Of a stretch of 64,000 nt of DNA, positions 1-12,123 are shown piece after piece. The DNA is from Stagonosporopsis chrysanthemi (taxonomy: Eukaryota; Ascomycota; Dothideomycetes; Pleosporales; Didymellaceae). The notes under the pieces were generated by a model, which saw only the letters and a program-made list of their open reading frames with translations, was not told the DNA's origin and ran no database searches. The position numbers were made by a program, and so were the translations under genes. The stretch is from the NCBI GenBank assembly GCA_022560025.1, contig JAFISE010000027.1:124001-188000 (forward strand), written 5' to 3'. Every line of letters begins with the position of its first letter. Position 1 is the stretch's first letter.

Positions 1-752
1 CGTTTGTGGTAAGGGTGGGGGTGCAAATAGTGTTCTTGGTCGTGCTGAAGGGCTTGCGCCTCAAAGTTTTACTTCGCCATGTCTCATGAAGTTGGTTGTT
101 GCCAGCGCATGCATGTAGGTCGAACGGGTACTGCTCTTCGAGTCCTTCGTGGGCGGCCTCCAGACTTGGCCCTGCAGCGCGGTCCGCTAGCTCGAGGGTG
201 ACGGCTGTCATCTTACTTGTTGTCTCCTGAAGACTGGAGCCCCTTTTTGTTGTCTTTGAACGAGCGGAGTTATTTTTTGCAAGATCAGCAGGGTTTTACG
301 GTTTTCTGCTGTGGCGTGCAGAAGAAGATCTCAGAACCTGGACCTGCTGATCTTACACGCATGGCAACACACCTAGTTCGTGAATTTAGAAGAGCTGCCT
401 AGTTACATTCGTTACGCATGCAATTCCCTGGACGTGGCTGATGGCCACGCTGTCGAAGGGCACTGCCGTGACTGTTGCGCTGGCACAACTAAGAAGGGCC
501 TCCTTGTCGATCGCCACGGCATTGGACGGCAACAGGTACTGCTATAGTCGAGAGTGTTCATTCGTAGAGAATCTGCGGAACGATTGGTCGATAGTATGCT
601 TGTCTGATGTTTGCCTGCCTGGCACGACAACACTGCGCTCGCCCCTTCCACTTCGTGGGGCACGTTTGGTCCTCGAGGATATTGGTCAATATTTCATAGA
701 CGCTGCTTCCGACCGAACTGTTAGTAACGTCAGTTCACCGATGTAATTCAGA
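1..752. other. Left-edge stretch, no supported gene
   Basis: Short open frames occur on both strands (for example 217-402 and 441-746), but none has a recognisable domain and none joins convincingly by splicing to the zinc-finger gene that starts at 753. It probably holds the 5' region of that gene. Confidence 0.5.
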
Positions 753-1476
753 ATGTTTGAATCGTCGCTCTTGGATCCGGAATCGGAGCCTGGAGAGATA
801 TGGGAACCGACTTTATCTTTTGCCGTCACTGGTTGGGAGGCGATCCATCAAGACCATATAAACGCCTTGCCAAACGTTAAGGTAGGTCATTCGGTAGCAC
901 TATCACCCCTCCTACGTCAGTGTGTTCAGGTAGCTCTCTTACTGACTGCTTAGTTTTCGGGAACATCTTTCGACTTGAATCTAACCAACTCGTCGTCATG
1001 TTCTACCCAATCTTATACTCAGCCAAGCGGGGGACTTTCCAACGACCCTTGGTCTCCCTATTGGTGCCCCAGCACCAAAGCTGTTCCCTTGACCCCAATT
1101 AGGTCTTCTGACGGACGAGCTACAGAGCTTGGTAGCCATAAATCAGAATTGTCGTCGGATCCGGGCGGGTAAGTTTGAGTGACGACCACACCGTCTGAAG
1201 TAACTAACACATGCCAGTACTGGACCTCCGACGGTAATTTGCGGTGTGTGCCATGAGATTTTCAGGGGCCAATATCGAAAGCGGAACCTTAATCGGCATG
1301 TCGATAGCCTGCACGGCGATCAAAAGTTGATACCCTGCGGCGTACTAGGATGTCAACATTCGTATAAGCGCAGCGATGCTTTGAAAGTGCACATGAGAAA
1401 GGCGCATCCAGCTGTCGCCCCGCCGCTGGCTTCTCGGAATGCATCGAGGACCTTTCGTGGTGGAAGAGAGCGGTAG
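753..1476 (+). CDS. C2H2-type zinc-finger protein, 200 aa, three exons
   Basis: Exons 753-881, 954-1168 and 1218-1476 join in frame through introns GTAGGT..CTTAG (72 nt) and GTAAGT..GCCAG (49 nt). The first ATG of the open frame is used. The N-terminal two thirds are acidic, then rich in Ser and Pro, without a recognised domain. The C-terminal end has two tandem zinc-finger-like units. The first is CGVC followed by a His pair (Cx2C-x15-Hx4H, slightly long). The second is CGVLGC with HMRKAH (Cx4C-x12-Hx4H), a normal C2H2 finger. A basic tail follows. This layout, a disordered acidic N-terminus and a C-terminal finger pair, is common in fungal DNA-binding regulators, so a nuclear role is inferred. 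No target can be named. The exact start is less certain than the finger-bearing exon. Confidence 0.7.
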
Positions 1477-2109
1477 TGCGCCTCGTTCGCTCGTTCGTGG
1501 TTGTTGATGGCAGTATGTGTTGCTATAACATAGTCAAGCACTATGCGCATTTTGGACAGTCTGGTTTTTTAATTCTCACCACTTCGGCACAAAACATGAT
1601 GTTTGGCGTGCTTCGTGTATATGGATCCGCGCAAAAGTGAGGCTGTCGTGAAGGGTTGCCTCGGCCAATGACGACTCGACACGACTTTTAGTAGAGCCCA
1701 ATGTCACAATATGGCCGACAATGCATTTTTCATCGGCTCACGAACCTGGTTGGATGCTGCTCAGCGGTGCCCAACGTGAGCGGGCTGCAAAGGCTGCAGA
1801 TTGTGACGAGAGGTTGATGGATTCGACCTTGAGTGGGTCCATGTTGACGATACAAGAAATGCTGGCAGCGTTAACAAGGCTTCAGCTGCCTGGCTTGGGC
1901 TGGTAATGACTCACTATAACAGGAAATATGTCGCTGTGTCTGTAATCTATCCCTTATTTGAGTCTCATTGCAAGCTGTCGGAGAACACCTGCCAAATACT
2001 TGTAAGCAAATGCCTGACTTTAGTCCAATACGAGACAGGATAAGCACGAGACAGACTTCTTCAAACCCATGACTCTCATATCCGACTCTATACATCCCAT
2101 CACGCTGAC
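1477..2109. other. Intergenic, convergent 3' regions
   Basis: This lies between the 3' ends of the zinc-finger gene (+) and the dioxygenase gene (-). It has only short ORFs without domains, and I see nothing else in it. Confidence 0.5.
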
Positions 2110-3367
2110 CTAAGTCGTAGCAGTGGTACCCGCCGCTTCGTTTAAATTCGAGCTTTCCTTCTTCCCTGCCTCTTTCGTCGCTTTGTCCTGCAAGCCTTTA
2201 AAGTTCCTTGCTGTATAATTTCGTGTGAACTCCTCGCCCGTAACCAAGGGATACTTCTTCAATGGGCCCTGTACCCGCGCATCTCGACAGGGCTGGTTGA
2301 AGAAAGCAATGCTGTAGCGCTCCCCAAAGTAGTCTCCAGATTCAGACGGTGCCTTTACACGGTGGAGAGTGGACTTGAACCGATCATCTGACCAAGACAT
2401 GAGCAGGTCGCCTACATTGCACACTATCAAACGGTAAGTGAGGAGAGCGATGAAGGATTGTGTTGATAATACCAATTGCATTCTTCTCTGCATCAGGCTG
2501 GACCTTTGTCCACAAATCACCGTAGCCAAATGCGGTGGATAGCTCACGGCCAGGACAAATCTCCAGCCCAGATTGGCCTGCCTTTTGGAACAACAGGGTC
2601 AAGAAGCCAAAGTCGGCGTGTGCTCCACAGCGGTGGTGGACCTCGCTGGTAGAATTTGGTACTTTGGGCGTTGCTGGGTAGCGGAGCAGGCGGCATACTG
2701 TTTGCGATTCTGGGCGAGAGATATCATGTGCTTTGACGAAATAGTCATCCTCAAACCCAAGACCACGCGCGAGGCAAATCATGAGCATCTCGCTGACGGA
2801 TTGTGCTTGGTGCATGAAATTGAGGGCCTCGGTCCGGAAGCCTGGCAATGCCTCTTCTGGAAGCCACCGGCCTATTCAAGTAAGTGGGTGTTTTTATATC
2901 AGCTCGGTTTGAAGCCTACCATTCATGCCATCCCCGAACTGCAATTGATAAGATTCTTTTCGATCAGCAACACCAGTCGAAGGTCGGACTTGCGAGTTTT
3001 GCTCCCACCCAGCGTTATGCTGCTTCGAGTATGGGACCTGTGCCTTGATATTATCCCTTTGGCTGAAGAAACGTGCAGACTGATCGAACATCCGATTGAT
3101 AGATTCGCGAGAGATCCCGTGGTCAACAACACAAAAGAAACCGGCGTTCTCTACCGCGTCAGTTAGCTCTTTTGTGATAACGTCAACTCGATTGTTGAAG
3201 TCTCTGAGAGAGATTGTTGGAATCGGACGGTCGATATATTTGGTGGGTGCTCTTGCGAGAGCGTTCAGATCCGATCGACTGATCACGACACTGAGCAGCG
3301 AAAGTTGTCAGCTTGGACTCGATTGTCGTGCACGAGTCTTCGCCTACTCATTCGTAGTTTGAGCCAT
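2110..3367 (-). CDS. 2-oxoglutarate/Fe(II)-dependent dioxygenase (isopenicillin N synthase-like), 367 aa
   Basis: Four exons: 3367-3348, 3290-2920, 2871-2473 and 2423-2110. Introns are GTAGGC..CTCAG (57 nt), GTAGGC..AATAG (48 nt) and GTATTA..GATAG (49 nt), all closing the frame. The tiny first exon encodes MAQTTN. The N-terminal DIOX_N region contains RPIPTISLRDF and GFFCVVDHGI. The catalytic jelly-roll shows the iron ligands HAD (His about 215, Asp about 217) and the distal His in STLHRV (about 284). RYSIAFF (Arg about 299) is the 2-oxoglutarate-binding RxS. Length and layout match soluble plant/fungal-type oxygenases that hydroxylate, desaturate or demethylate small molecules. The substrate cannot be told from sequence. 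It is not in an evident biosynthetic cluster, its neighbours being a zinc-finger gene and an F-box/LRR-like pseudogene. Confidence 0.9.
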
Positions 3368-4291
3368 GTCTAGGGAGCTGCGTATGATCTCGACGTAAAG
3401 TTTGTAAGGTCACTTCGATTCCTGATGTGCTGATGAACTGTGGCGCGGTGTTGATGGATGCAGACAATTGGGTGGAGGAAGTGGGGACGGCGCACTAGAG
3501 CGTGATGCGGAAGGCGGCCGAAACCTCCGTCTTCTACACCCATCTCGTCCACATCTCAGCCATGCTCCTGGATCGTAACATACATCGAACTTTGAGTCGT
3601 GCAGCATATTGTAAGTTTACGAGTATCGCCAAGTCATGTGAGGATTGAGCTTCGGCTCGTAATGGCCCCCTACCTTCAATGATTAAGTCATCTGGGCATC
3701 GATAATCGATGCAAAGAGCCTCGAGCTTCAAAAGTCTTTGTGGCAGATGCATTGATTTTCTGCTCTATATGAAAGTATGCGGAATCACGCTGATATGTTT
3801 AGCGCCCACAAGGTGCTTGAACTTTCTATTTTTGCTAGCGTAAGAGTGTACAAACGTCAAAGGTCTGGTTCGGAAGTTTCGGAAGAAAGTAGACTTGATT
3901 GGGGTTGCATCGAGAGGTGTTGATATTGCACCTACGATTCCGGAGCATTGGTTGCGGATACCGTCACCATGCTTTCTGCATTACTGAGGTACTGAAGTGA
4001 CCGGGTATTTGGAGATCGGCAAACGTTCATTGGCAAGGGGATCTGTGGGTGAGTGAGGGGGATATACTGACGGAGCTAGCCAAGGTCCTAATAAGGGAGA
4101 TGATTCGAGAGATCTCGTATGGTAGCGAAGGCACGCATAATGAACAAGCACACATAAATCCTGATGATTTGACATCCAATGCCTCTGTGTGCCGATCTAG
4201 TGCTGGGGAAGTTCTGAACAAGTCGGAACTGAGTCTGATAAAGGCCCAGCCAGACTAATATGAACTTCCTTGTCGAAACCAGATGCGAGAT
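3368..4291. other. Intergenic: upstream region of the dioxygenase gene
   Basis: No ORF here has a recognisable domain. It contains the promoter of the leftward dioxygenase gene and the 3' end of the decayed F-box/LRR-like gene. Confidence 0.5.
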
Positions 4292-5691
4292 TCACTCCGT
4301 GCTGATCCCCCTTTCCCGGGATACGCTGGAGCTGGGAACGTTGTTCACGAAGTACGCGTACGCATCTGTCATTGCATCTATCCATCTCTTGGACACAGGC
4401 GGCTCGAACGCAACCTGCTTTCCCGCGGCCTTCACAGCGTCGATCGAATCAATTGTGATCTTGTCTGGATTAGGACCTTTCCGCAAAGCATCGTTCCACA
4501 TCTCGTTTGCTCCCTGACGGATAATCAGCGCCTCCGAAGTTATGTGTCGAGCTGTTTTGACAATGTCACTGAAAGACGCTGGAACGCCGTTGTTTTCGAT
4601 GTTTAAAGTTTGTATGTGTTTACTACGACGCCTCAAGAAGATACCCACATACTGCTTCGCTGGACTGCCGTCGATGACTGTGATGTTCTGGAGGCCAGGA
4701 ACTCTACTCTTGGAGAAGGATTGCCCAAAATCCGACTATCGTGATCGTTGGGCAATGACTTCAACATCGGGCACAAACCCTTTGTGAGATGAATTTGAGA
4801 CCCTTTATGCTCCCTGGAGAAGACTGACCTGTGTCTGAGCGTAAGCGACTCTACCCTGCGGAAGGTTTTGACGAGGGCTTTGAATGGCGCTCTGGTAATA
4901 AACGTATGTGAATTACATAAATCCACAGCCAAATTGAGCACACGACGCTGCGTATCGCTTTTGGCTAGAGCTTCAATGACAATATGAAGTCCAAAGTGAG
5001 CGCCATATAATTAGAAACCCCAGCTGGTATCACGAGTCGCAAAATGATGTTGGCATCCTCCCCGGTTTGTCTTGAAACGTTGAGCCGCCAGATCTTCATT
5101 ACAGAAGTAGGCGATACTTTCAAGACGCTTAAACTGTTGAAAATATTCGGCCAAAGTTTTGACAAGTGTTTTGACCACAGTGTCACAGGAGAGATGATCG
5201 ATGTCGAAGCACTCCCACAAATCAGGAAACCAAAGAGCAGCTTCTTGTTGGGCGACTTGATATTTTGTAGACAATGCTGCGTGATCTCGTCTAAGAGCTT
5301 CTGCACCTGAGTATCTGCATTTCTCGACAAGATTGCGAGTGAACATGATTGCTGTAATCCATGGGGCCCCGGACTGGCTCCTTTGCAAAAGCCTGGAAGT
5401 TTTCGATACTCTGTCGTGATCGAATGTCGAACGTCGTTGTTTTCCGAAAGTTTTCCAAGAAGTGTCGCGGAACTGATGACAGACCGGTCAAAATTGGAGA
5501 GCTTTTACTGTGAGGGAGATACCGGTCATGAAGTCAGTAAGTAGTCTACGGACCTTGTCGCGGTCTGACAAATCGATCTTAGGCGGTACGATTTCGTCGA
5601 CAGCGTAGAGGAGGACACTCTCAAGGAGCTCTACAGGTAACCTCGCGATTTGGCTTACAGTTCCATCAGGGAGCGGTTGGGTCAGCGTCAT
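4292..5691 (-). pseudogene. Decayed F-box/LRR-like gene (copy 1)
   Basis: The start codon is at 5691, and the N-terminus has an F-box-like helix (LPVELLESVLL). A 50-nt intron (5522-5473, GTATCT..ATCAG) joins to a second exon reading TTTFDIRSRQSIENF, which matches FDIRSRESFENL of the 17.2 kb copy and FDLRSRDSL of the intact gene at 19 kb. The frame then breaks. A 1-nt shift lies in the GGGGCCCC run at about 5363-5372. A TAA at 5013-5011 sits just before the conserved GAHFGL segment. Another shift near 4700-4750 separates the last repeat-like part (GLQNITVIDG, IQTLNIENN), which ends at 4292. Homology to the second copy continues across each break, so these are lesions and not exon ends. The family probably acted as a substrate-recognition subunit or leucine-rich adaptor. 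The inference rests on the F-box-like start alone. Confidence 0.75.
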
Positions 5692-8600
5692 GGTAAGTCG
5701 CGCAGTGGTGCAGTTGAGGTTACGAGGCAGAGGTCGGCAGTTGGCGGATTAGATGTATCCATATAAAATGAGTGATTGTATGCTATTTGCCGAGCAAATA
5801 CGCTTGTTAAGCCTAGCCACATCAAGTGAGAAAGCAAGAAAGAAAGAACGACGCGTCAACTGGTGACATCGAGCTTCTTCATTTGGAGGATGAATGCAAT
5901 GTCCCAGAACAGAGTAAGTACTGGCACCATTTACAGCTGTATCTCATGTCACAGGTGATTACGTGTGAGCAGCCTAGGCAGCGTGACAGCGGGCAGCGTT
6001 GATCACTGTTGCCAGCTTCACTGTCACGCAGCGTCCTATCAAACTAGTACGAAAAAGCTCGTTTCTTTCGGCCGCTCAAATTTACATCTATCCTCACCAA
6101 ATTGTCTATGGGCACCACAGTTAATGCGAAATGCAGATGGATTCCAACTCTAATCTATAGCCTCATAGACAGTAGTAAACACTACATGTCTGCGCAGATA
6201 CATTCGGAGAATGCGTTATGGGAATCGTAGCCAAATCAAGGATCTGTTGTTCCCGCAAACGATCGCTCAGAGGAACGAGCTCCTTGGTATCAGACGGCTG
6301 CTCTCATGTACGAGCATTCCACAGATGGCTCGCAGCAGAATGTGAAGAAAGAGGGTATCCTGACTGAGAGGTACCCGCTATTTGCACTTGCAGTATGGCC
6401 GGGACAATTGCACAACACACATGACTGATGCTGTTGGAAAATATCCTCATTCTACCTTGCTGTACTCAGCGATACTCTCTCGTCAATCCCTTGGCTAGTC
6501 TCTTCGGAAGACAGATAGGCAAATGACAGCCTGATATCCTTGACGAAGAGGTTCTCACAGTCTCCTCCGAGAATCGGACCTTAGCTTACCTAAGTCTGAC
6601 ATGACGAACCGGTCGAATGCATCTCCGTAACACCTCAAACCCTCGGCCCGAGTTCCCATGCTTCGGTCTCGCACTAACCCTCGCACTTCGCGTCCATGAC
6701 CCCGAGCAAATCGACAGGATCACCTGATACTGTCAGAGAATGTGTTTCAGGCTATTGGCATCTGCGACTGCGACATCCACATCGGTCCACGAAGGAATCC
6801 TGCTGTCTCGGTAAGTGGAGGAGGGGGGGCACCTCGCAAGGATCGTGAACGTGCATTCGCCGAATGCTCCCCTGAGGTTGTGGAGTGAGTGGTGCACTGT
6901 GGATTGCCGTAAGTTGCTATTGAGATAGGAACGTTCGGATGAAGATTAGTCGTCGTGAACTTCTGTTGCTGTGGCTGTGCGGGTGAGGCATGCTGTAACG
7001 CCATCGAACTGGTCTTACGACCAAATACGGGTCTCCGAGTCGCGCAACATGTTTTTGAGTCAGTGGTTGGAGAGCTGCGGCTATGTTCTGGGATCTCATG
7101 TGCTCGTCAGATATCCTGCCAAGGCGAGAATAGGATCATAGGGGCCGCCGTTACGTAGGGCTGCGGCGCTGCGCATCCTAGTGTCATTGGGGCGACGATG
7201 ACTACCGCACCCACAGTGGCGATGAAACGTGGGGACAGACGCGTTCACAGTTGTGGGATCGACTTGAAAGTGACACCGGATGCAACGCTGAGATGTATTG
7301 CTTCGTCACCTCCTGCAGTCCCCCCTGATGCGGAGGAATTCATAACGGCCGAGCGTGCTTCAATCTCCATCTGATATCTGGATGCAGTCTAGCCTGCACT
7401 TGTAGATGGGCTCGAACAGGACAATGATACACGCAACTCGGGGAAAAGAGATCATGCCTCTCGGCGGCTGCATGACTCGGTAAGTCGTGGAAGCTGAAGA
7501 AATCTGGAAAGGTTGTTCGTGTCCGTCCGCATGATGTGAGACAGGGAGCGGCTGCGGTAAAGCAGGGTATGGCAAGCATGATGGTGTTGTTTCTAGACCT
7601 CGACGTATTCCATGGATACCGGTGAGCAAGGCTGTAACTGGTTCAGCCTTGCATGTCGGCGAACCTCGGGCGGGATTCTGGGAGACCGACTACAAGTTGC
7701 GACCCAGGCGATGCATCGACCACAGCCTTCTCTCCAGCAGAGGCCAAGAGCCTTTTTGATTTGCATACATACTTGCCGTATTGTTGTGTTGGAATAGTGC
7801 AGTGACGCATGCTGCACTCCTGCGTCTATGTTAGACCTAAGGCAGGAAATCGTTTTGGTCAACACCCGTGCGCTGGCGCTCTGCCGCAATGGTTGACGGC
7901 GCGCCCGTGCGCGAATTCACATGCAAATCCTTTAGGCGAGCCAATCAACGTGCTAGAAAAAGCCTCGGGAACTTTGCATGTCAGAAGGTCGTCGATAGTG
8001 CCTTCAGCACGGGCTGCACTTGAATCAGTAGAAATGAAGGACGTGGTAGACGAGCGGGCGGGCGGCAGTCCACTTGCAGTGTGTGGTCCCTCGACTATAA
8101 TTACAGGGGGTGCGAGAGTCGTGCTATGCAGGTACCTGACAGGCCTTCTGGAAGCCGTCGCCTGCTTTTCATTGACATGGGTGGCCCGTCGTTGGTTTGT
8201 CGTTGACGACGACAAGGATTGGTTAAGGTGGGTTCGAGCGTGAGCTTCAAACCCACGTGCGCAGGCCTTATTGGCGTAATATCGGCGAACGATCCGGACC
8301 GTTGGTGACATACCCTCACACGCCGCTCTCCATTAGGGATGAGCAAGTTGCTGTGAGGCGAGTGGCTTAGGAGCGTGCGTAACACTGTGGATTGGATGTG
8401 CCTGTTCCTTGGGAGAAACGGCATGCTTGTAGCATGTTGACAGTGTTCACGCCCGTGAAATCTTGCAGACGTGTGTAGGTGACCTTGCGACCGGCTGCGA
8501 TGATGTGACTTATTATGAATCGATTTGTCTGAAGAGTAAGAAGGTTGCAGCCTGGCCGTCTGTAGAGTAACAGTTGTGCGGCTGGCGCGGTTCTAATCTC

Positions 8601-9326
8601 TGCCTAATTCGAACATACTTCGTTGCTGCAGCGGGAACGTTCGCGAGCACCTGTCTCAGAAAGGGCCAGTGTGAAGACCTAAGGATGAGATCATAGCTCA
8701 GAGATAATCATGTTCGTGTCGATTATCAGGTATCAACGCAGCCGGAGGCGGCCGCTACACTGTAGATCAGATCGAGTGACGCGATGTACAAATTAGGAAG
8801 GTCGATTGAAAATAAGACCGCAAATGTTTCGGCCAGAAGTAGTCGTGCATTACATTGTACAGTAGCGACCATTCCAGATGGTGGAGACCCTTGTTCCGCA
8901 TGTCCGTCATTTTCGTCGTTCCCTGTCTGTATTGCAAGGCGAATTATCGATACTGTACAGTTGCGCTAGTTTCATGTAGCGTCCTTGATGCTCAATCGTC
9001 CAGTATTGAGGCATCCACACAGAGTGCCTGCATAGGGCACATGAGGCAGGCAGTATGGCAGCTGGTCAAGTCCATCGATACTCAACATCCGTAGAAGTAG
9101 TATGTGGAGAGTACCCCAGTTCAAGCCGAGCTGGATGCAAAGCGTGGTGCACCTAGGCCTTTGCAACAGCGCTAAGCAGTGCTTGTGCACCCATCGATCG
9201 CCATCTACCCATTTATCGGCATCGAGGCAGAACCTCGGCATCACAGCCGAGTCCAGGTGTTGAGTAATGCTTCCTGTGCATCCGTCTGACCTCAGCCATC
9301 GCATCACGCGAGGCCTCTTGGTTCAA
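5692..9326. other. Large gene-free gap (3.6 kb)
   Basis: Many short ORFs occur on both strands (longest about 150 codons, 8311-7859 minus and 7809-8243 plus, overlapping each other). None has a domain, coding-like repeats or a spliced extension I can defend. I found no terminal inverted repeats, direct repeats or transposase fragment. It may hold the 3' UTR of the regulator gene or non-coding RNA. Confidence 0.4.
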
Positions 9327-12032
9327 TCATCGCGCTCGTTTGTACATGGATTGATCAACCACGGAAGAGCCTCCCTGTTCCCAGCCACGCTTGGCTCCGG
9401 GTTGAAATGAGCTAGCAACAACCTCTTGCCACATAGTGGGAGTGACATAAGACGGGTTTGCAGCATAACTCGAAGATGGAGGTAGGTGGCCTGGCGTCCC
9501 CTGGATTCCGCTCTGCTGTGGTGATACGTTCGACAACTGATAATTTGGCGAATTTGAATCCTGCGGACGCATGTCGTAGTTCGTGCCTGGAGGTGGGGGT
9601 CTTAGCGGCGGCGATGACGAGGAGGACGCGGTAGGGGGAGGCGTACCAAAGGCTACATTCCATTGACTGTGGAGGCGTTAGTGTGTGTAAGAAGAGCACG
9701 TGACAAACAGCAGCTTACTCAAATATGCGTTGCGGATTCCATTGCACATTTTCCTGCATCTGCATACTCGCATTTGTTTGAGGCGCACGCTGACCAGACG
9801 CCATCATAACCAGAGACTGAGCTACAGGAGAGTCAGTCTTCGAACCGAGGTCTGACGCCGATATCGGTGGAGTGATGGGGTGGGCATGGTAGTTGATCTG
9901 ACCTGGTTGTTCCAATGGCGAGGGATGACTCGGATGACGGGGTCGGTAGCCGCCTTGATTGCTTAAGGGACTTGACTGCGCAGCTACCTGAGGGCTTCCG
10001 AACGGGAAAGTGGCCTTGAGCTCGAATGGCTTTGTGATATCCGCGGTGAAAGCTTGGCGTAAACTGTTAACCTGGGCCTGCATCTCTGGCATTGGCCAGG
10101 ACGGTGCACAGGCTTCCAGGACACGCATGTGTCGGACGAAGAAGTCTCGAGCATCTCTATTGATGTCCGGATCAGGGCATGTGATTGCGACCTAAACTGT
10201 TAGTTAATGGAGGCGATATTGAGGATTGCAGCTTACCAGATGCAGCATCGTGCATGTGAGGATGGCGTAGATAGTGAAACTCATGCCACGCAGCATGCAC
10301 AGTAAGCCAGGCATTCCATAGGTCTTGAGTATTGCTTCTTGGAGCTTGCACATGGTCTTTGCGGCGGAGTAGCACGTCATCATATGCTGCTTCCAGATTC
10401 CGTCATACGACTCTGCCACTGCGTTGACCTGTGGCCTGAAATGCATGACGATCGCGAGAGCCTGATAGCTGTGCAGATTGGCTAGGTAATGCGACGGGAT
10501 CCAGGGAGGCGAATTGTCCGGAGGATATGAGATCTGAAGATCATCAGGTAACTCTCGCTGCCACAGGGAGAAATCGGCGTTGTGAGCAACGAATGCTGGA
10601 TCCAGCGCCCAATCTGCTGTCTTTTTTCGTAGCTTGCCGAACATCAAGGCTGAAAGGTACACATTCTTGGCGATTCGAATGTATAGAACGAATTGGCGAG
10701 CGATTTGGAACTCTGTAGGATCTTGACCGGGGATATGTCGTGGGATGTCAAAGTCCACGGTGTCCAGCTCAACACTGTAGTCATAGCGTCCTGTCATCTT
10801 GTAAGCATTCGCCAATACCACTTTAGGAGCTTTAGTCACCTTGAGGACCACCAATCATGGCTTCATACACAAGGCACATCTGCCAAACTCGCGTCTTTGC
10901 AACGCAGTCGTGGGCTGTAGACCCACAGGATTTACCCATTTTGTGAGTGTCGTAATGCTCGTGCAATTCTAGATCTTTCGCCATTGCTGTCAAGCTGACG
11001 ACAGCCATCCATGATCGCCAGAAATAACCACGTTTCGGCGAGCCTTCCCGAGCTTTTAGCAGTAGGACCATGCCTTGCATTGTGCTTAGTCGTGAAACAT
11101 CCTTAAAGCTATCTTCATGTTCTGAAAAGTGTCAGCGCATACACGCCAAGACGTCCAAACATAGGGAACTTACTAGAAGCAAGGGCCAGCCACTTATTGC
11201 CTTCTTCGACGTCGCCCAGCATCATGGTCGAGCATGCAAAGATAGCTTCGAGCATGAGTGGAGAAATAGAGTCGCGCGCACTCTGCCACTGCTGGTAGAA
11301 GTAGGACTTGTTGATGACCGGTACGTAAGGGTGTATGTTGGTGAAAAAGTAGTCGAAGTATTGAAGCGCTTGCTCTTCAGAGGGCATCATTTCTGGTGGA
11401 ATGCGAACTATGTGGTCGAGGCTGACAGAAGCTGGAAGTTGAACCTCGTACTCCTCTTGAGCAGGGGTTTCAGCCAGCACCTTCTTCTGGTTCATGATGT
11501 ACGGCGCAACGGCTGTGTGGTCAATCTTGAGCTCACCCAAGACGTCTGTCAAGCTCGAAACAGATTCGCTTCGCCAGTGAGTCTCTGTTTCCGGGGGCGT
11601 CATGGTCATCGTTGGCGCCACACCCGAAGTCTGAGAGTAAGCTTGCTGCGGCGGGTAGTTCATGTTCTGCTGTGGCTGAGACATAGCTGGGTACTGCATG
11701 GGATCCTGAGCTTGCTGGTCGGGATAAGGCGAAGGCTGATACATTCCGGACACTGGTGTCGGCAGATTCTGGGGCATGTGCTGAGGCATGATGTGTGGCA
11801 TCGATTGGTGGCGTGGGTAGTCGTGTTGGGAAGGTGCGCCTGGTGGTCCATAGTCCTCGGGCCTTGGCTCCAATTCGAAGGTCTGCGAGTTTCCGTTGAA
11901 GTCTTTGTCGTAGCTGACGGTGGGTGGGACGCAATTTAGCTTGAGACGGATGCAGGCGGCACATGGCCAGGCGTTGGTTGTTGCAGCGTCACATTTGATC
12001 TTGCGCCGGCGACAGCCTTCGCATGCTCTCAT
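9327..12032 (-). CDS. Zn(II)2Cys6 fungal-specific transcription factor, 835 aa, five exons
   Basis: Exons 12032-11174, 11121-10840, 10790-10237, 10191-9719 and 9666-9327 join in frame through introns of 45-52 nt. The protein begins directly with the binuclear zinc cluster: CEGC, then Cys after six, then CAAC and a final Cys (Cx2Cx6Cx9Cx2Cx6C) in residues 4-34. A Pro/Gln-rich linker (about residues 50-150) precedes the middle homology (fungal transcription factor) domain, marked by the segments PEMMPSEEQALQYFDYFF, HPYVPVINK and LMLEAIFACS. The second and third exons carry LVYEAMIGGPQGRYDY. A disordered Ser/Pro tail ends in a conserved-looking block (MWQEVV, basic end). It is a nuclear DNA-binding regulator with unknown targets. 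A short spliced uORF precedes the ATG (separate entry). The start at 12032 is chosen because the upstream ATG is out of frame after splicing. Confidence 0.9.
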
Positions 12033-12123
12033 TACTGTTGCAGGTCAGCAGCGTAAATACGTTAGCATCCGAGTCGCGTACCTTTGAGACGTTTGTGCCG
12101 GTTATGCTCGTCGACGAAGACAT
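12032..12123 (-). promoter_or_regulatory. Spliced 14-codon uORF whose stop overlaps the regulator's start (TAATG)
   Basis: An ATG at 12123 opens a 14-codon frame (12123-12082). A GTACGC..AACAG intron (12081-12035, 47 nt, with GCTGAC branch-like sequence) follows. After splicing the next triplet is TAA (12034-12032), which shares its last A with the ATG of the Zn2Cys6 gene (12032-12030). Such an overlap could couple termination with re-initiation. If the intron is retained, the frame instead runs on for 18 codons past the donor and out of frame across the ATG. Confidence 0.5.

Noticed and set aside
7809..8311. Long overlapping ORFs on both strands (about 145-150 codons)
   Set aside because: No domain, no splice partners, and each is as good as the other, which is expected of chance ORFs in GC-rich DNA.
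11070..11939. 289-codon plus-strand ORF over the Zn2Cys6 gene
   Set aside because: Antisense shadow. The zinc cluster and spliced frame are on the minus strand.
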